Source: an uncultured Pseudomonadales bacterium (GTDB taxonomy: Bacteria > Pseudomonadota > Gammaproteobacteria > Pseudomonadales > Azotimanducaceae). From it: DNA of 64,000 nucleotides. The notes under the pieces are model-generated. The model saw nothing but the letters and a program-made list of their open reading frames with translations. It was not told the DNA's origin and ran no database searches. This document shows, piece by piece, positions 35,699-45,082 of the stretch. Where the stretch lies: NCBI GenBank assembly GCA_958296405.1, contig OY282519.1, forward strand, positions 2,526,132-2,590,131. Reading direction: 5' to 3'. How positions within the stretch are numbered: the stretch's first letter is position 1; every line of letters begins with the position of its first letter. Both the position numbers and the translations under genes were made by a program.

Positions 35699-35724
35699 GC
35701 CTGCGCCTTTGCTTGGGCGCGGGC
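35699..35724 (+). terminator. Hairpin before precursor 8
   Basis: GCCTGCGCC and GGGCGCGGGC arms, the same element that follows precursor 6. Confidence 0.4.
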
Positions 35725-35750
35725 TGCTAACGCCGGTGCGCCGGTTAGCG

Positions 35751-35849
35751 TTGACGCTCCCTCGGCGTCGGCGTAGCGTCGCCCCTTGAGCGAACGGGAG
35801 AGCGCTTGTTGGTGGTGACGGGCTCCCAACACCACTTTGAGGAAAAGCC
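35751..35849 (+). promoter_or_regulatory. Promoter and structured leader of precursor 8
   Basis: TTGACG (35751), 17-base spacer, TAGCGT (35774), GAGCGAACGGGAGAGCGCTT block, stem GTGGTG/CACCAC (35812-35835), then GAGGA 6 bases from ATG. This is close to the consensus of all leaders. Confidence 0.75.
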
Positions 35850-36146
35850 ATGACGACGAAAACCCATGAGGAAATGTTCGCCGAGCTCATCGGCAGGGCA
35901 GCGCAGGACGAAGGCTTCCGCGCCCAACTGATCGACGATCCGAAAACCGCCATCAAGGACGCGCTCGGCATTGACGTGCCCGAGTCCGTGTCCGTCGCCG
36001 TCCACGAGGACACGGCAACGACGGCGCACCTCGTTCTGCCGCCGTCGCCGCAGCTGGGCGACTCCGAGTTGGCGGCGGTGGCTGCTGGCCACGGGGAGTC
36101 GGTTTACGGGGGCAAGCACCATTGGCATGGAAGCCCACCAACATAG
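35850..36146 (+). CDS. NHLP-type RiPP precursor 8
   Basis: A 98-residue paralogue. The leader has HEEMFAELIGRAAQDEGFRA, DDPKTAIKDALGIDVPES and LGDSELAAVAAGH. The core GESVYGGKHHWHGSPPT has one Tyr followed by H-H-W-H. Its C-terminal codons derive from the same ancestor as precursor 6 but are frame-altered. No Cys. Confidence 0.85.
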   Translation: MTTKTHEEMFAELIGRAAQDEGFRAQLIDDPKTAIKDALGIDVPESVSVAVHEDTATTAHLVLPPSPQLGDSELAAVAAGHGESVYGGKHHWHGSPPT

Positions 36147-36173
36147 TCTTCAACATGACGAGCATTGATGCGA

Positions 36174-36199
36174 GCCTGCGCCCTTGCTTGGGCGCGGGC
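36174..36199 (+). terminator. Hairpin after precursor 8
   Basis: GCCTGCGCCC and GGGCGCGGGC arms with a 6-base loop. Confidence 0.5.
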
Positions 36200-36225
36200 C
36201 GCCGATGCGGGAACGCGGGTTGGCG

Positions 36226-36254
36226 TTGACGCTCCCTCGGCATCGGCGTAGCGT
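36226..36254 (+). promoter_or_regulatory. Orphan array promoter
   Basis: TTGACG, 17-base spacer, TAGCGT, identical in style to the precursor promoters, but followed directly by a 3'-type hairpin instead of a leader and gene. It looks like the scar of a deleted precursor. Confidence 0.65.
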
Positions 36255-36257
36255 CGC

Positions 36258-36285
36258 GCCTGCGCCGTTCCCTTTCGGCGCAGGC
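36258..36285 (+). terminator. Repeated hairpin, copy 1
   Basis: Perfect 9-base arms GCCTGCGCC and GGCGCAGGC with loop GTTCCCTTTC; the same hairpin and about 30 following bases recur at 37210-37237. Confidence 0.5.
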
Positions 36286-36360
36286 CGCGGCCCGCGCACA
36301 ACGCTCGGCGCATCAACACTGGCACACGGAATTGCCCAGCGATGGGCGATGGTTTTGGCA

Positions 36361-36458
36361 TTGACATCCCAATGGCGTCGGCTAACATCACTCGGCGAGC
36401 GAACGGGAGAGCGCTTGTTTGTGGTGCTGGAAGTCGCGGCGCCGCTTGAGGAAAAGTC
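36361..36458 (+). promoter_or_regulatory. Promoter and structured leader of precursor 9
   Basis: TTGACA (36361), 16-base spacer, TAACAT (36383), GAGCGAACGGGAGAGCGCTT block, stem GTGGTGC/GCGCCGC (36421-36445; two G-U), then GAGGA. Confidence 0.7.
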
Positions 36459-36770
36459 ATGACCATGAAGACCCACGAGGAAATGCGCGCCGAGCTTATC
36501 GGCAAGGCAGCGCAGGACGAAGGCTTCCGCGCCCAGCTGATCGACGATCCGAAAACCGCCATCAAGGACGCGCTCGGCATTGACGTGCCCGAGTCCATGT
36601 CCGTCGCCGTCCACGAAGACACGGCGACGACGGCGCATCTCGTCCTGCCGCCGGCGGCGAACTTGAGCGACGCCGAGTTGGCAAGCGTTGTCGGCGGCCA
36701 CAGGATAAAGCACTTCTATGGCTCCCAGCCCCACACCCACCTCAACCCTTATCCCCACGGGCACGACTAG
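36459..36770 (+). CDS. NHLP-type RiPP precursor 9
   Basis: A 103-residue paralogue. The leader ends LSDAELASVVGGH, the only copy with a true double glycine before His. The long core includes FYGSQPHTHLNPYPHGHD, with a second Tyr and two H-x-H motifs, so it may be an internally extended core. No Cys. Confidence 0.85.
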   Translation: MTMKTHEEMRAELIGKAAQDEGFRAQLIDDPKTAIKDALGIDVPESMSVAVHEDTATTAHLVLPPAANLSDAELASVVGGHRIKHFYGSQPHTHLNPYPHGHD

Positions 36771-36796
36771 ACCAGAGCGCCGGTGCCGGCTTGGCG

Positions 36797-36896
36797 TTGA
36801 CATGCCGTCCGCGTCGGCGTAGCGTCCATCGGCAAGCGAACGGGAGAGCGCTTGTTGTGTGGTGATGGGTTCGCAACGCCACACTGAGGACAGACC
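36797..36896 (+). promoter_or_regulatory. Promoter and structured leader of precursor 10
   Basis: TTGACA (36797), 17-base spacer, TAGCGT (36820), AAGCGAACGGGAGAGCGCTT block, stem GTGTGGTG/CGCCACAC (36857-36884; 8 pairs with one G-U), then GAGGA. Confidence 0.72.
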
Positions 36897-37184
36897 ATGA
36901 AGACCCACGAGGAAATGCGCGCCGAGCTCATCGGCAGGGCAGCGCGGGACGAAGGCTTCCGCGCCCAATTGATCGACGATCCGAAAACCGCCATCAAGGA
37001 CGCGCTCGGCATTGACGTGCCCGAGTCCGTGTCTGTCGCCGTCCACGAAGACACGGCGACGACGGCGCACCTCGTTCTGCCGCCAGCGGCGAACTTGAGT
37101 GAGGCCGAGTTGCAAAGCGTTGCCGCTGGCCACTATGTCAACACCATCTACGGGCCCAAGATGCATGTGCATCCCCACGCTTGA
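36897..37184 (+). CDS. NHLP-type RiPP precursor 10
   Basis: A 95-residue paralogue, lacking the usual first three codons (it starts MKTHEEMRAEL). Leader end LSEAELQSVAAGH; core YVNTIYGPKMHVHPHA with H-V-H-P-H at the C-terminus. It has two Tyr. No Cys. It is the last precursor, about 260 bases before the oxygenase gene. Confidence 0.85.
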   Translation: MKTHEEMRAELIGRAARDEGFRAQLIDDPKTAIKDALGIDVPESVSVAVHEDTATTAHLVLPPAANLSEAELQSVAAGHYVNTIYGPKMHVHPHA

Positions 37185-37209
37185 CGCGGGGGCCTAACGG
37201 GTGATGCGA

Positions 37210-37237
37210 GCCTGCGCCGTTCCCTTTCGGCGCAGGC
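37210..37237 (+). terminator. Repeated hairpin, copy 2, at the array end
   Basis: Same GCCTGCGCC/GGCGCAGGC hairpin with loop GTTCCCTTTC as at 36258-36285, 25 bases after precursor 10. It may end the array transcription unit or be processed. Confidence 0.5.
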
Positions 37238-37446
37238 CGCGGCCTGCGTACAACGCTCAGCGCATGCATTCTCTCCGGGGCACTCACTGCCCAGCCTCGC
37301 TGCGTCGCACGCTGTTTCGCCTGCGTGGCGTCCCGTGAACCGCGTGCCGTAAGGTAGGCGCGCGGTGCGAGGGGCTGCTTCGGCGCTGCGAGTGCCTGTC
37401 CGGGCGATAGGATGGCTGCCGAATGCGGGGCGGCAGGGGGCTGTCG

Positions 37447-39931
<2,485 letters not shown>

Positions 39932-39952
39932 CGGATCGATGGCGGCTACGCG

Positions 39953-41548
39953 GTGGCGCCGGAAAGTGGATCCAGCGCTGTGACCGACGCACGCGCCGAA
40001 CGTCTGCTGATTGTGGACTTCGGGTCGCAGACCACGCAGCTCATCGCCCGTCGCGTGCGCGAGGCCGGCGTCTATTGCGAGATACTGCCTTGGGATGCGC
40101 CGGCAGTGCGCTTCCAAGACGTGGCGCCGCGGGGCATCGTGCTCTCCGGCGGGCCGGAGACGACCACCGCGGCGCAGGCACCGCGCATTCCACAGCCCGT
40201 GTTCGACGCCGGCGTTCCCGTGCTGGGCATCTGCTACGGGATGCACGCCATGGCCGGGCAACTCGGTGGCGTTGTGGAGCGTTCCGAGCGGCGCGAGTTC
40301 GGCCCTGCGGACGTGGACATCAACGATGCGCAGGGTCTCCTCGATGGCCTCGGCGAGGGCGGCGCCTTGGCCGTGTGGATGAGCCATGGAGACCGGGTGA
40401 GCGTTCTCCCGCCCGGCTTTTGCATCACCGCCAGCACCCCTAGCGCACCGGTGGCCGCCATGGCCCACCCGGAGCGCCGCTTCTACGGCGTGCAGTTCCA
40501 CCCAGAGGTCACGCATACCCGCCGCGGCGCCGAGATTGTGCGCCGCTTTGCGCGGGACATCTGCGGTTGCGAGGGCGCATGGACGCCGGCCCGCATCATT
40601 GACGAGAGCGTGGCGCGAATACGCCGCCAAGTGGGTGAGGATGGCGTGGTGCTTGGCTTGTCGGGCGGCGTGGATTCCAGCGTCGCGGCGGCGCTCATCG
40701 AGCGCGCCATCGGCGACCGGCTCACCTGCGTCTTCGTGGACAACGGATTGCTGCGCTTGGGCGAGCGCGAGGAAGTGGAGGCGGCCTTCGCGGGGGGCGC
40801 ATCGAACGCGCTGAATCTCAAGCTGGTCACCGTGGATGCCAGCGACGCCTTTCTTGCGGCCTTGGCTGGGCTCACTGACCCGGAAGCCAAGCGCAAAGCC
40901 ATCGGCGCTGCCTTCGTGGAGGCCTTCGAGCGCGCTGCGGAAGGCTTGCTGGATGTGCGCTGGCTGGCGCAGGGCACGATCTACCCGGACGTCATCGAGT
41001 CTGCCGCGTCCGCGCATGGCAAGGCGCATGTGATCAAATCGCACCACAACGTGGGCGGGCTGCCGGACCGGATGCGCTTGGGCTTGGTCGAGCCACTGCG
41101 CGATCTCTTCAAGGACGAAGTGCGCGAGGTGGGCCTTGCCCTGGGCCTGCCGCGGGAACTGGTGCTGCGCCATCCGTTCCCGGGGCCAGGCCTAGCGGTG
41201 CGGGTGCTTGGCGAGGTGAGGCGCGAGTATCTGGCGGTGCTGCGCCAGGCGGACGCCCTGTTCATCGATGAACTGCGCCGCGCCGGGCTTTACGACAAGG
41301 TGAGCCAAGCGTTCGCGGTGTATCTGCCGGTGGCGTCGGTGGGCGTCGTGGGGGATGCGCGGCGCTACGAACATGTCATCGCGCTCAGAGCGGTTGAAAC
41401 GGTGGACTTCATGACCGCCCGGTGGGCGCCGTTGCCGCACGACTTGCTTGGCCGCGCGGCGACGCGCATCTTGAACGAAGTGCCGGGCGTCTCGCGGGTG
41501 GTCTATGACGTCTCGAACAAGCCGCCGGCGACCATCGAGTGGGAATGA
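39953..41548 (+). CDS. guaA: GMP synthase (glutamine-hydrolysing)
   Basis: Converts XMP to GMP. 531 residues from GTG 39953 (a GTG at 39980 is equally plausible). The class I glutaminase has LGICYGMH with the catalytic Cys and GVQFHPEV; the ATP pyrophosphatase has the P-loop [13 protein letters not shown]; the C-terminal dimerisation domain ends KPPATIEWE. Downstream tadA overlaps its stop. Confidence 0.97.
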   Translation: MAPESGSSAVTDARAERLLIVDFGSQTTQLIARRVREAGVYCEILPWDAPAVRFQDVAPRGIVLSGGPETTTAAQAPRIPQPVFDAGVPVLGICYGMHAMAGQLGGVVERSERREFGPADVDINDAQGLLDGLGEGGALAVWMSHGDRVSVLPPGFCITASTPSAPVAAMAHPERRFYGVQFHPEVTHTRRGAEIVRRFARDICGCEGAWTPARIIDESVARIRRQVGEDGVVLGLSGGVDSSVAAALIERAIGDRLTCVFVDNGLLRLGEREEVEAAFAGGASNALNLKLVTVDASDAFLAALAGLTDPEAKRKAIGAAFVEAFERAAEGLLDVRWLAQGTIYPDVIESAASAHGKAHVIKSHHNVGGLPDRMRLGLVEPLRDLFKDEVREVGLALGLPRELVLRHPFPGPGLAVRVLGEVRREYLAVLRQADALFIDELRRAGLYDKVSQAFAVYLPVASVGVVGDARRYEHVIALRAVETVDFMTARWAPLPHDLLGRAATRILNEVPGVSRVVYDVSNKPPATIEWE

Positions 41549-42036
41549 CCGTGGTGGCGGTGCCTGACGACGAACGTTGGATGCAGGCGGCTCTTGCCGC
41601 GGCGCAGGGCGCGGCCGATCGCGAAGAAGTGCCGGTAGGCGCCGTGGCGGTGCGCGACGGCGCCGTCATCGGCGTTGGCGGCAACCAGCCGATCACCACA
41701 TGCGATCCCACAGCCCATGCCGAGATCGTGGCGCTGCGCGCCGCGGCCCGCGCGGTGGGCAACTATCGGCTGCCGGGCGTGACGCTGTATGCCACCGTCG
41801 AGCCCTGCACCATGTGCGTCGGCGCCATGCTGCATGCGCGCATCGAGCGGTTGGTGTTCGGTGCGGCCGAGCCCAAGGCTGGCGCGACGGCGTTGCTGAC
41901 GCCGGCCGTCGGCACTCCGCAGTGCGCTGGCGCGGGTCCCGTCTACAACCACCGGGTGGCGGTGACAGGGGGGGTGCTGGCGGTGCCGTGCGGCGCGTTG
42001 CTGGCGGCCTTCTTCGCCGCGCGGCGCGGTGGCTAG
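41545..42036 (+). CDS. tadA: tRNA-specific adenosine deaminase
   Basis: Makes inosine at the wobble position of tRNA-Arg(ACG). A 163-residue zinc deaminase with [12 protein letters not shown] (Zn His and catalytic Glu) and PCTMCVGAM (Zn Cys pair). ATG 41545 overlaps the guaA stop by four bases. Confidence 0.93.
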   Translation: MTVVAVPDDERWMQAALAAAQGAADREEVPVGAVAVRDGAVIGVGGNQPITTCDPTAHAEIVALRAAARAVGNYRLPGVTLYATVEPCTMCVGAMLHARIERLVFGAAEPKAGATALLTPAVGTPQCAGAGPVYNHRVAVTGGVLAVPCGALLAAFFAARRGG

Positions 42037-42060
42037 GCGGGGCGCGGCGGTGACCAGCGC

Positions 42061-43056
42061 TTGACGTCGCCCCGCCAGCACGGGGCCGCGGAGCCACTCG
42101 CGGATCTGCCGGACTACGGCGACGTGTGCGCCGCGGCATCACGCATTGCGCCCCATGCGACGCGCACGCCGGTGCAGCATTCGTCCGCCTTGGACGCGCG
42201 TTGCCACGCCAAGCTCTTCTTCAAGTGCGAGAACTTCCAACGCACTGGCGCGTTCAAGTTTCGTGGCGCCTGCAACGCCGTGTTCGCGCTGGATGACGCG
42301 GCGGCGGCGCACGAGGTGGCCACACATTCATCCGGCAACCACGCCGCCGCGTTGGCCTTGGCTGCGCGGCTGCGGGGCGTCAATTGCCATGTGGCCATGC
42401 CGCGCAACGCCGCCGCGGTGAAGCAGGCGGCGGTGGCCGGCTATGGTGCCGCGGTGCGCCTCTGCGAGCCGACCCTCGAGGCCCGTGAAGCTGCGCTCAG
42501 CGACATTGTGGGTGAAGTGGGCGCGACGGTTGTGCATCCGTATGACGATGGGAGGGTGATCGCCGGGCAGGGCACCGCCGCCAAGGAACTCATCGAGCAG
42601 GCAGGAAGCCTAGACATCGTGCTCACCCCCATCGGCGGCGGTGGCCTGACCGCCGGCGCCGCCTTGGCGGTGAAGGCGCTTCTCCCAGAGGCGCGCATGG
42701 TGGCGGTGGAACCCGCCGGCGCGGATGACGCCTTCCGTTCTTTCCGCGCCGGCAAACGGCTGCCGTCCACATCGCCGCGCACCATCGCGGACGGGCTGCT
42801 CACCTCGGTTGGGGAACGCAACTTCGCCCTCATGCAGCGCTTGGTGGACGATGTGGTGACGGTGAGTGAAGACGCCATCGTCGCCGCCATGCGCTTGCTT
42901 TGGGAGCGCATGAAATTGGTTGTGGAACCCTCGGCAGCCGTGCCGTTGGCGGCGTTGCTGGAAGGGGGGCTGAGCACGCTGGCGAGCACCGCCAAACCGC
43001 GCATCGGCATCGTGCTGTCCGGCGGCAACGTGGACTTGGACCGGCTGCCTTGGTAG
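42061..43056 (+). CDS. PLP-dependent threonine/serine dehydratase or serine racemase-like
   Basis: Fold-type II PLP enzyme of 331 residues beginning at TTG. The PLP Lys is in GAFKFRGA (about 60-67), HSSGNHAAALALAARLRG contacts the cofactor, and PIGGGGLTAG is the phosphate-binding Gly loop. No C-terminal ACT domain, so it resembles catabolic threonine dehydratase or serine racemase rather than IlvA. Confidence 0.85.
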   Translation: MTSPRQHGAAEPLADLPDYGDVCAAASRIAPHATRTPVQHSSALDARCHAKLFFKCENFQRTGAFKFRGACNAVFALDDAAAAHEVATHSSGNHAAALALAARLRGVNCHVAMPRNAAAVKQAAVAGYGAAVRLCEPTLEAREAALSDIVGEVGATVVHPYDDGRVIAGQGTAAKELIEQAGSLDIVLTPIGGGGLTAGAALAVKALLPEARMVAVEPAGADDAFRSFRAGKRLPSTSPRTIADGLLTSVGERNFALMQRLVDDVVTVSEDAIVAAMRLLWERMKLVVEPSAAVPLAALLEGGLSTLASTAKPRIGIVLSGGNVDLDRLPW

Positions 43057-43505
43057 GCATTGGCGCGGCTGGCGCGCTGCCCGCTCAACGAAGCCGCTGT
43101 GTGATGCCAATGATCGGCACTGTCTGGAGCGTCACCACAATACTCGAAAATGCTGGCTTCCAAAGGCGGTGGACAGAGCTTTGATTAGAACGACGATACA
43201 GCGACCGGGCGCGGGATCGACTCTCACGCGGTGACGAGGTGAAGCGACAGACAGCAGGACCGCTGCACAAGACCAACATGGCCGCATCAAGAACGGTGTG
43301 GAATTGGAGAGACGAAGCATCGCGGCATGGCCGGCCCTTGTTGTTGCGATTGATGCCGGTCGACGCAATCGAAGGGGCTGGCCACCAAGCGCAACTCCCG
43401 CGCTGCCGGGCGGCCCAGCATGTGTTCGGTCGAGCGCACCTCATTGACTGCCATTGCTTGACTGCATAGGATGCATTCAAGTGACATCACATCGGGCTAG
43501 TTTCC
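43057..43505 (+). other. Gene-free stretch before the vapBC-like pair
   Basis: About 450 bases in which I find no convincing gene or RNA. The short frames have no protein-like composition. The final 50 bases hold the toxin-antitoxin promoter region. Confidence 0.5.
43458..43486 (+). promoter_or_regulatory. Promoter with palindromic operator for the vapBC-like operon
   Basis: TTGACT (43458-43463) is a good -35, with a weak -10 (GTGACA) 17 bases on. The spacer contains the palindrome TGCAT-AGG-ATGCA (43463-43475), a likely binding site for the ribbon-helix-helix antitoxin. Confidence 0.45.
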
Positions 43506-43757
43506 ATGAAGACCATGACGATTCGCAACGTCCCTGCTGAATTGGCCCAAGCGCTGGACAGGGAACGAACGCGACGGGGCGTCTCCTTGAACCGGACGGT
43601 GTTGGCCCTGTTGCGCAACGCGTTGGGCGTGCCAAGCGCCGCGGTGCGCTCCAACGGGCTTAGGGATCTGGCCGGCACTTGGAGCGAAGCGGAGTTCAAG
43701 CAGTTCGAGCAAGCCGTCGCGCCGCTCGGAGAGATTGACGAGCCGATGTGGCGATGA
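43506..43757 (+). CDS. Ribbon-helix-helix antitoxin (VapB/FitA-like)
   Basis: An 83-residue protein. TMTIRNVPAELAQALDRERT is the beta strand and first helix of an Arc/MetJ-type fold, followed by VSLNRTVLALLRNAL; the acidic C-terminal half would wrap the toxin. Its stop overlaps the toxin start by four bases, and an operator-like palindrome lies upstream. Confidence 0.88.
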   Translation: MKTMTIRNVPAELAQALDRERTRRGVSLNRTVLALLRNALGVPSAAVRSNGLRDLAGTWSEAEFKQFEQAVAPLGEIDEPMWR

Positions 43758-44152
43758 ACCGGCTCTGCGTTGACACGTCCGCATACAGCAACTTCCAAAG
43801 AGGCCACGGTCGAACAATAGACTGCATCGACCAAGCCGACTGGGTCGGCCTGCCGAATGTGGTGTGCGGTGAACTCTGGGCCGGCTTCCTGTTGGGCGAT
43901 CAGGTGGAGCGAAACGTGCAGGCGCTCGCGCTATTCCTCGATCACCCGGCCGTTGAAACACTGGATGTGGACGGCAATGTCGCCCGTATCTACGGCGAGA
44001 TCTTCGTCGAGTTGAGGCGCAAGGGCACTCCGCTGCCCACTAACGACATCTGGATTGCAGCGACCGCCATTCACGCGGGTGCCACCGTGCTGACGTTCGA
44101 CGCGCACTTCAGCGAGATTGCCCGGGTCGCCGTGCTGCTGTTGAAGGCGTGA
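43754..44152 (+). CDS. PIN-domain toxin (VapC-like)
   Basis: A 132-residue PIN ribonuclease. The acidic metal site is D7 in LCVDTSAYSNF, E in CGELWAGF, D in TNDIWIAATA and D in LTFDAHFSEI. Start at ATG 43754 overlaps the antitoxin stop; two codons upstream a GTG is possible. Confidence 0.9.
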   Translation: MNRLCVDTSAYSNFQRGHGRTIDCIDQADWVGLPNVVCGELWAGFLLGDQVERNVQALALFLDHPAVETLDVDGNVARIYGEIFVELRRKGTPLPTNDIWIAATAIHAGATVLTFDAHFSEIARVAVLLLKA

Positions 44153-44303
44153 TGCCAGCCGTCGGAATTGCGGCGCGGTCACTGCTCGGGGCAGTGCTCA
44201 ACCTTGCCTGCGAACAGCTCTCGCAGGTCGCCCCGCGGCGCGCCATCAGCCACTGCCGCCTTAGGGCGCGCTACCCATTGCTTGCCAAACAGAAGCAACC
44301 GCT

Positions 44304-44723
44304 CTACCGCAAATGCCCTTCCTTCGCGTCCTGCATGGATGAAGGCTGCATGGGCGCGAAGCGCTTCAAGCGCAGGGCCGGGGGGCGGTTCAGGCGTTGA
44401 TTCACCGGATCGCCCTCGATTCCAGCTGACTCCAATGCGGTCACACCCGGCAGGGTTTCAACGTCGTCTGCGCCGACAACTACACGGCCGGCTGTCAGGT
44501 CGCCCATGAACTCATGAAGGCGCGAGCGAAAATCCATCCGCACCTCGCGGCCGTCCGCGGTCTCGCATACCCGCTGGCGTTCCGGCTCGACGCCAATCGC
44601 CTTGATGCAAGACCGCGGCACGAGCGAATCCGTGGCGCCCGCATCCACGAGAAACAAGCCATCACAGCTCTTCGACGGATCGGCCGGATTGCGAATGGTG
44701 ACGGTGACATGCGTCGCTCCCAA
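44304..44723 (-). CDS. Retropepsin-like aspartic protease family protein
   Basis: A 139-residue single-domain protein of the clan AA type. GATHVTVTIRNPADPSKSCD opens the fold and LFLVDAGATDSLVPRS is the active-site turn, followed by DGREVRMDF and a late GVTALESAGIEGDPVNQRL. The active motif is D-A-G rather than the usual D-T/S-G, which may lower or abolish activity. I place the start at TTG 44723 because GGAGGAG precedes it by 6 bases; the long upstream frame is not protein-like. Confidence 0.72.
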   Translation of the reverse strand: MGATHVTVTIRNPADPSKSCDGLFLVDAGATDSLVPRSCIKAIGVEPERQRVCETADGREVRMDFRSRLHEFMGDLTAGRVVVGADDVETLPGVTALESAGIEGDPVNQRLNRPPALRLKRFAPMQPSSMQDAKEGHLR

Positions 44724-44911
44724 GATGTTCTCCTCCGCTTTGCCGACGTGTGCGGCTAGATGGCGGGTGAATTCAGCCAGAGCAGCATGCCCTATGCCCC
44801 TACGAGGTAGGCAGTGATCGCTCGTTGGGATTTGGTCATGCCTCGGCGTATGATTGAAGCGGGGTTTGGGGGAGGGTGCCATGAACGAGTTTTGGGTGGA
44901 CGGAGTGCGGC

Positions 44912-45082
44912 ATGCCAGCCGTGGAGGCTCACCTCGCCTTAGCTGGCGGCGCCATGTGGGGCGGCGTTGGCGAGCCGGGGTTGTCGCCGGCCACGCCGGC
45001 GGCGTGCAACGCCATCTGGCGCGCCACCGGCAAGCGCGCGAGATCGCTGCCCATCGCAGATTTGGATCTGTCATGGATGTGA
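44912..45082 (+). pseudogene. C-terminal relic of a molybdopterin-binding aldehyde/xanthine dehydrogenase
   Basis: One frame reads [20 protein letters not shown] then [20 protein letters not shown], the typical last 50 residues of the large subunit of the xanthine dehydrogenase family. [10 protein letters not shown] just before it is in another frame, suggesting a one-base insertion near 44911. Nothing else of the gene remains. It overlaps the start of the peroxiredoxin fusion gene. Confidence 0.65.

Larger units (their letters stand above)
35486..35849 (+). other. Gap with a decayed precursor fragment and the precursor 8 promoter
   Basis: Contains CTCATTGGCATG (35635-35646) through ACATGGTCTTGA, a near copy of the precursor 6 gene end with one inserted A that alters the frame (now IGMKGPTWS), plus the same 3' hairpin and promoter. 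Two short open frames (FTIDADFDLGEAAAP and APDACGVRFLVEGGATTKL) precede it; I cannot assign them. Confidence 0.5.

Noticed and set aside
34480..37178. Long open frames antisense to the precursor array (up to about 340 residues).
   Set aside because: They cross several precursor genes and their intergenic hairpins, repeat the same antisense segments, and carry no domain. They result from repeated GC-rich coding sequence.
32248..37184. Lanthipeptide, thiopeptide or sactipeptide interpretation of the precursors.
   Set aside because: No Cys in any precursor and no corresponding enzyme gene in the window.
32146..37265. Could the regular repeats be a CRISPR array?
   Set aside because: The repeats are 400-500 bases apart, encode conserved proteins with ribosome sites, and lack short uniform spacers.
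44149..44400. 83-residue plus-strand frame overlapping the vapC stop.
   Set aside because: Runs antisense into the retropepsin-like gene, basic low-complexity composition, no ribosome site.
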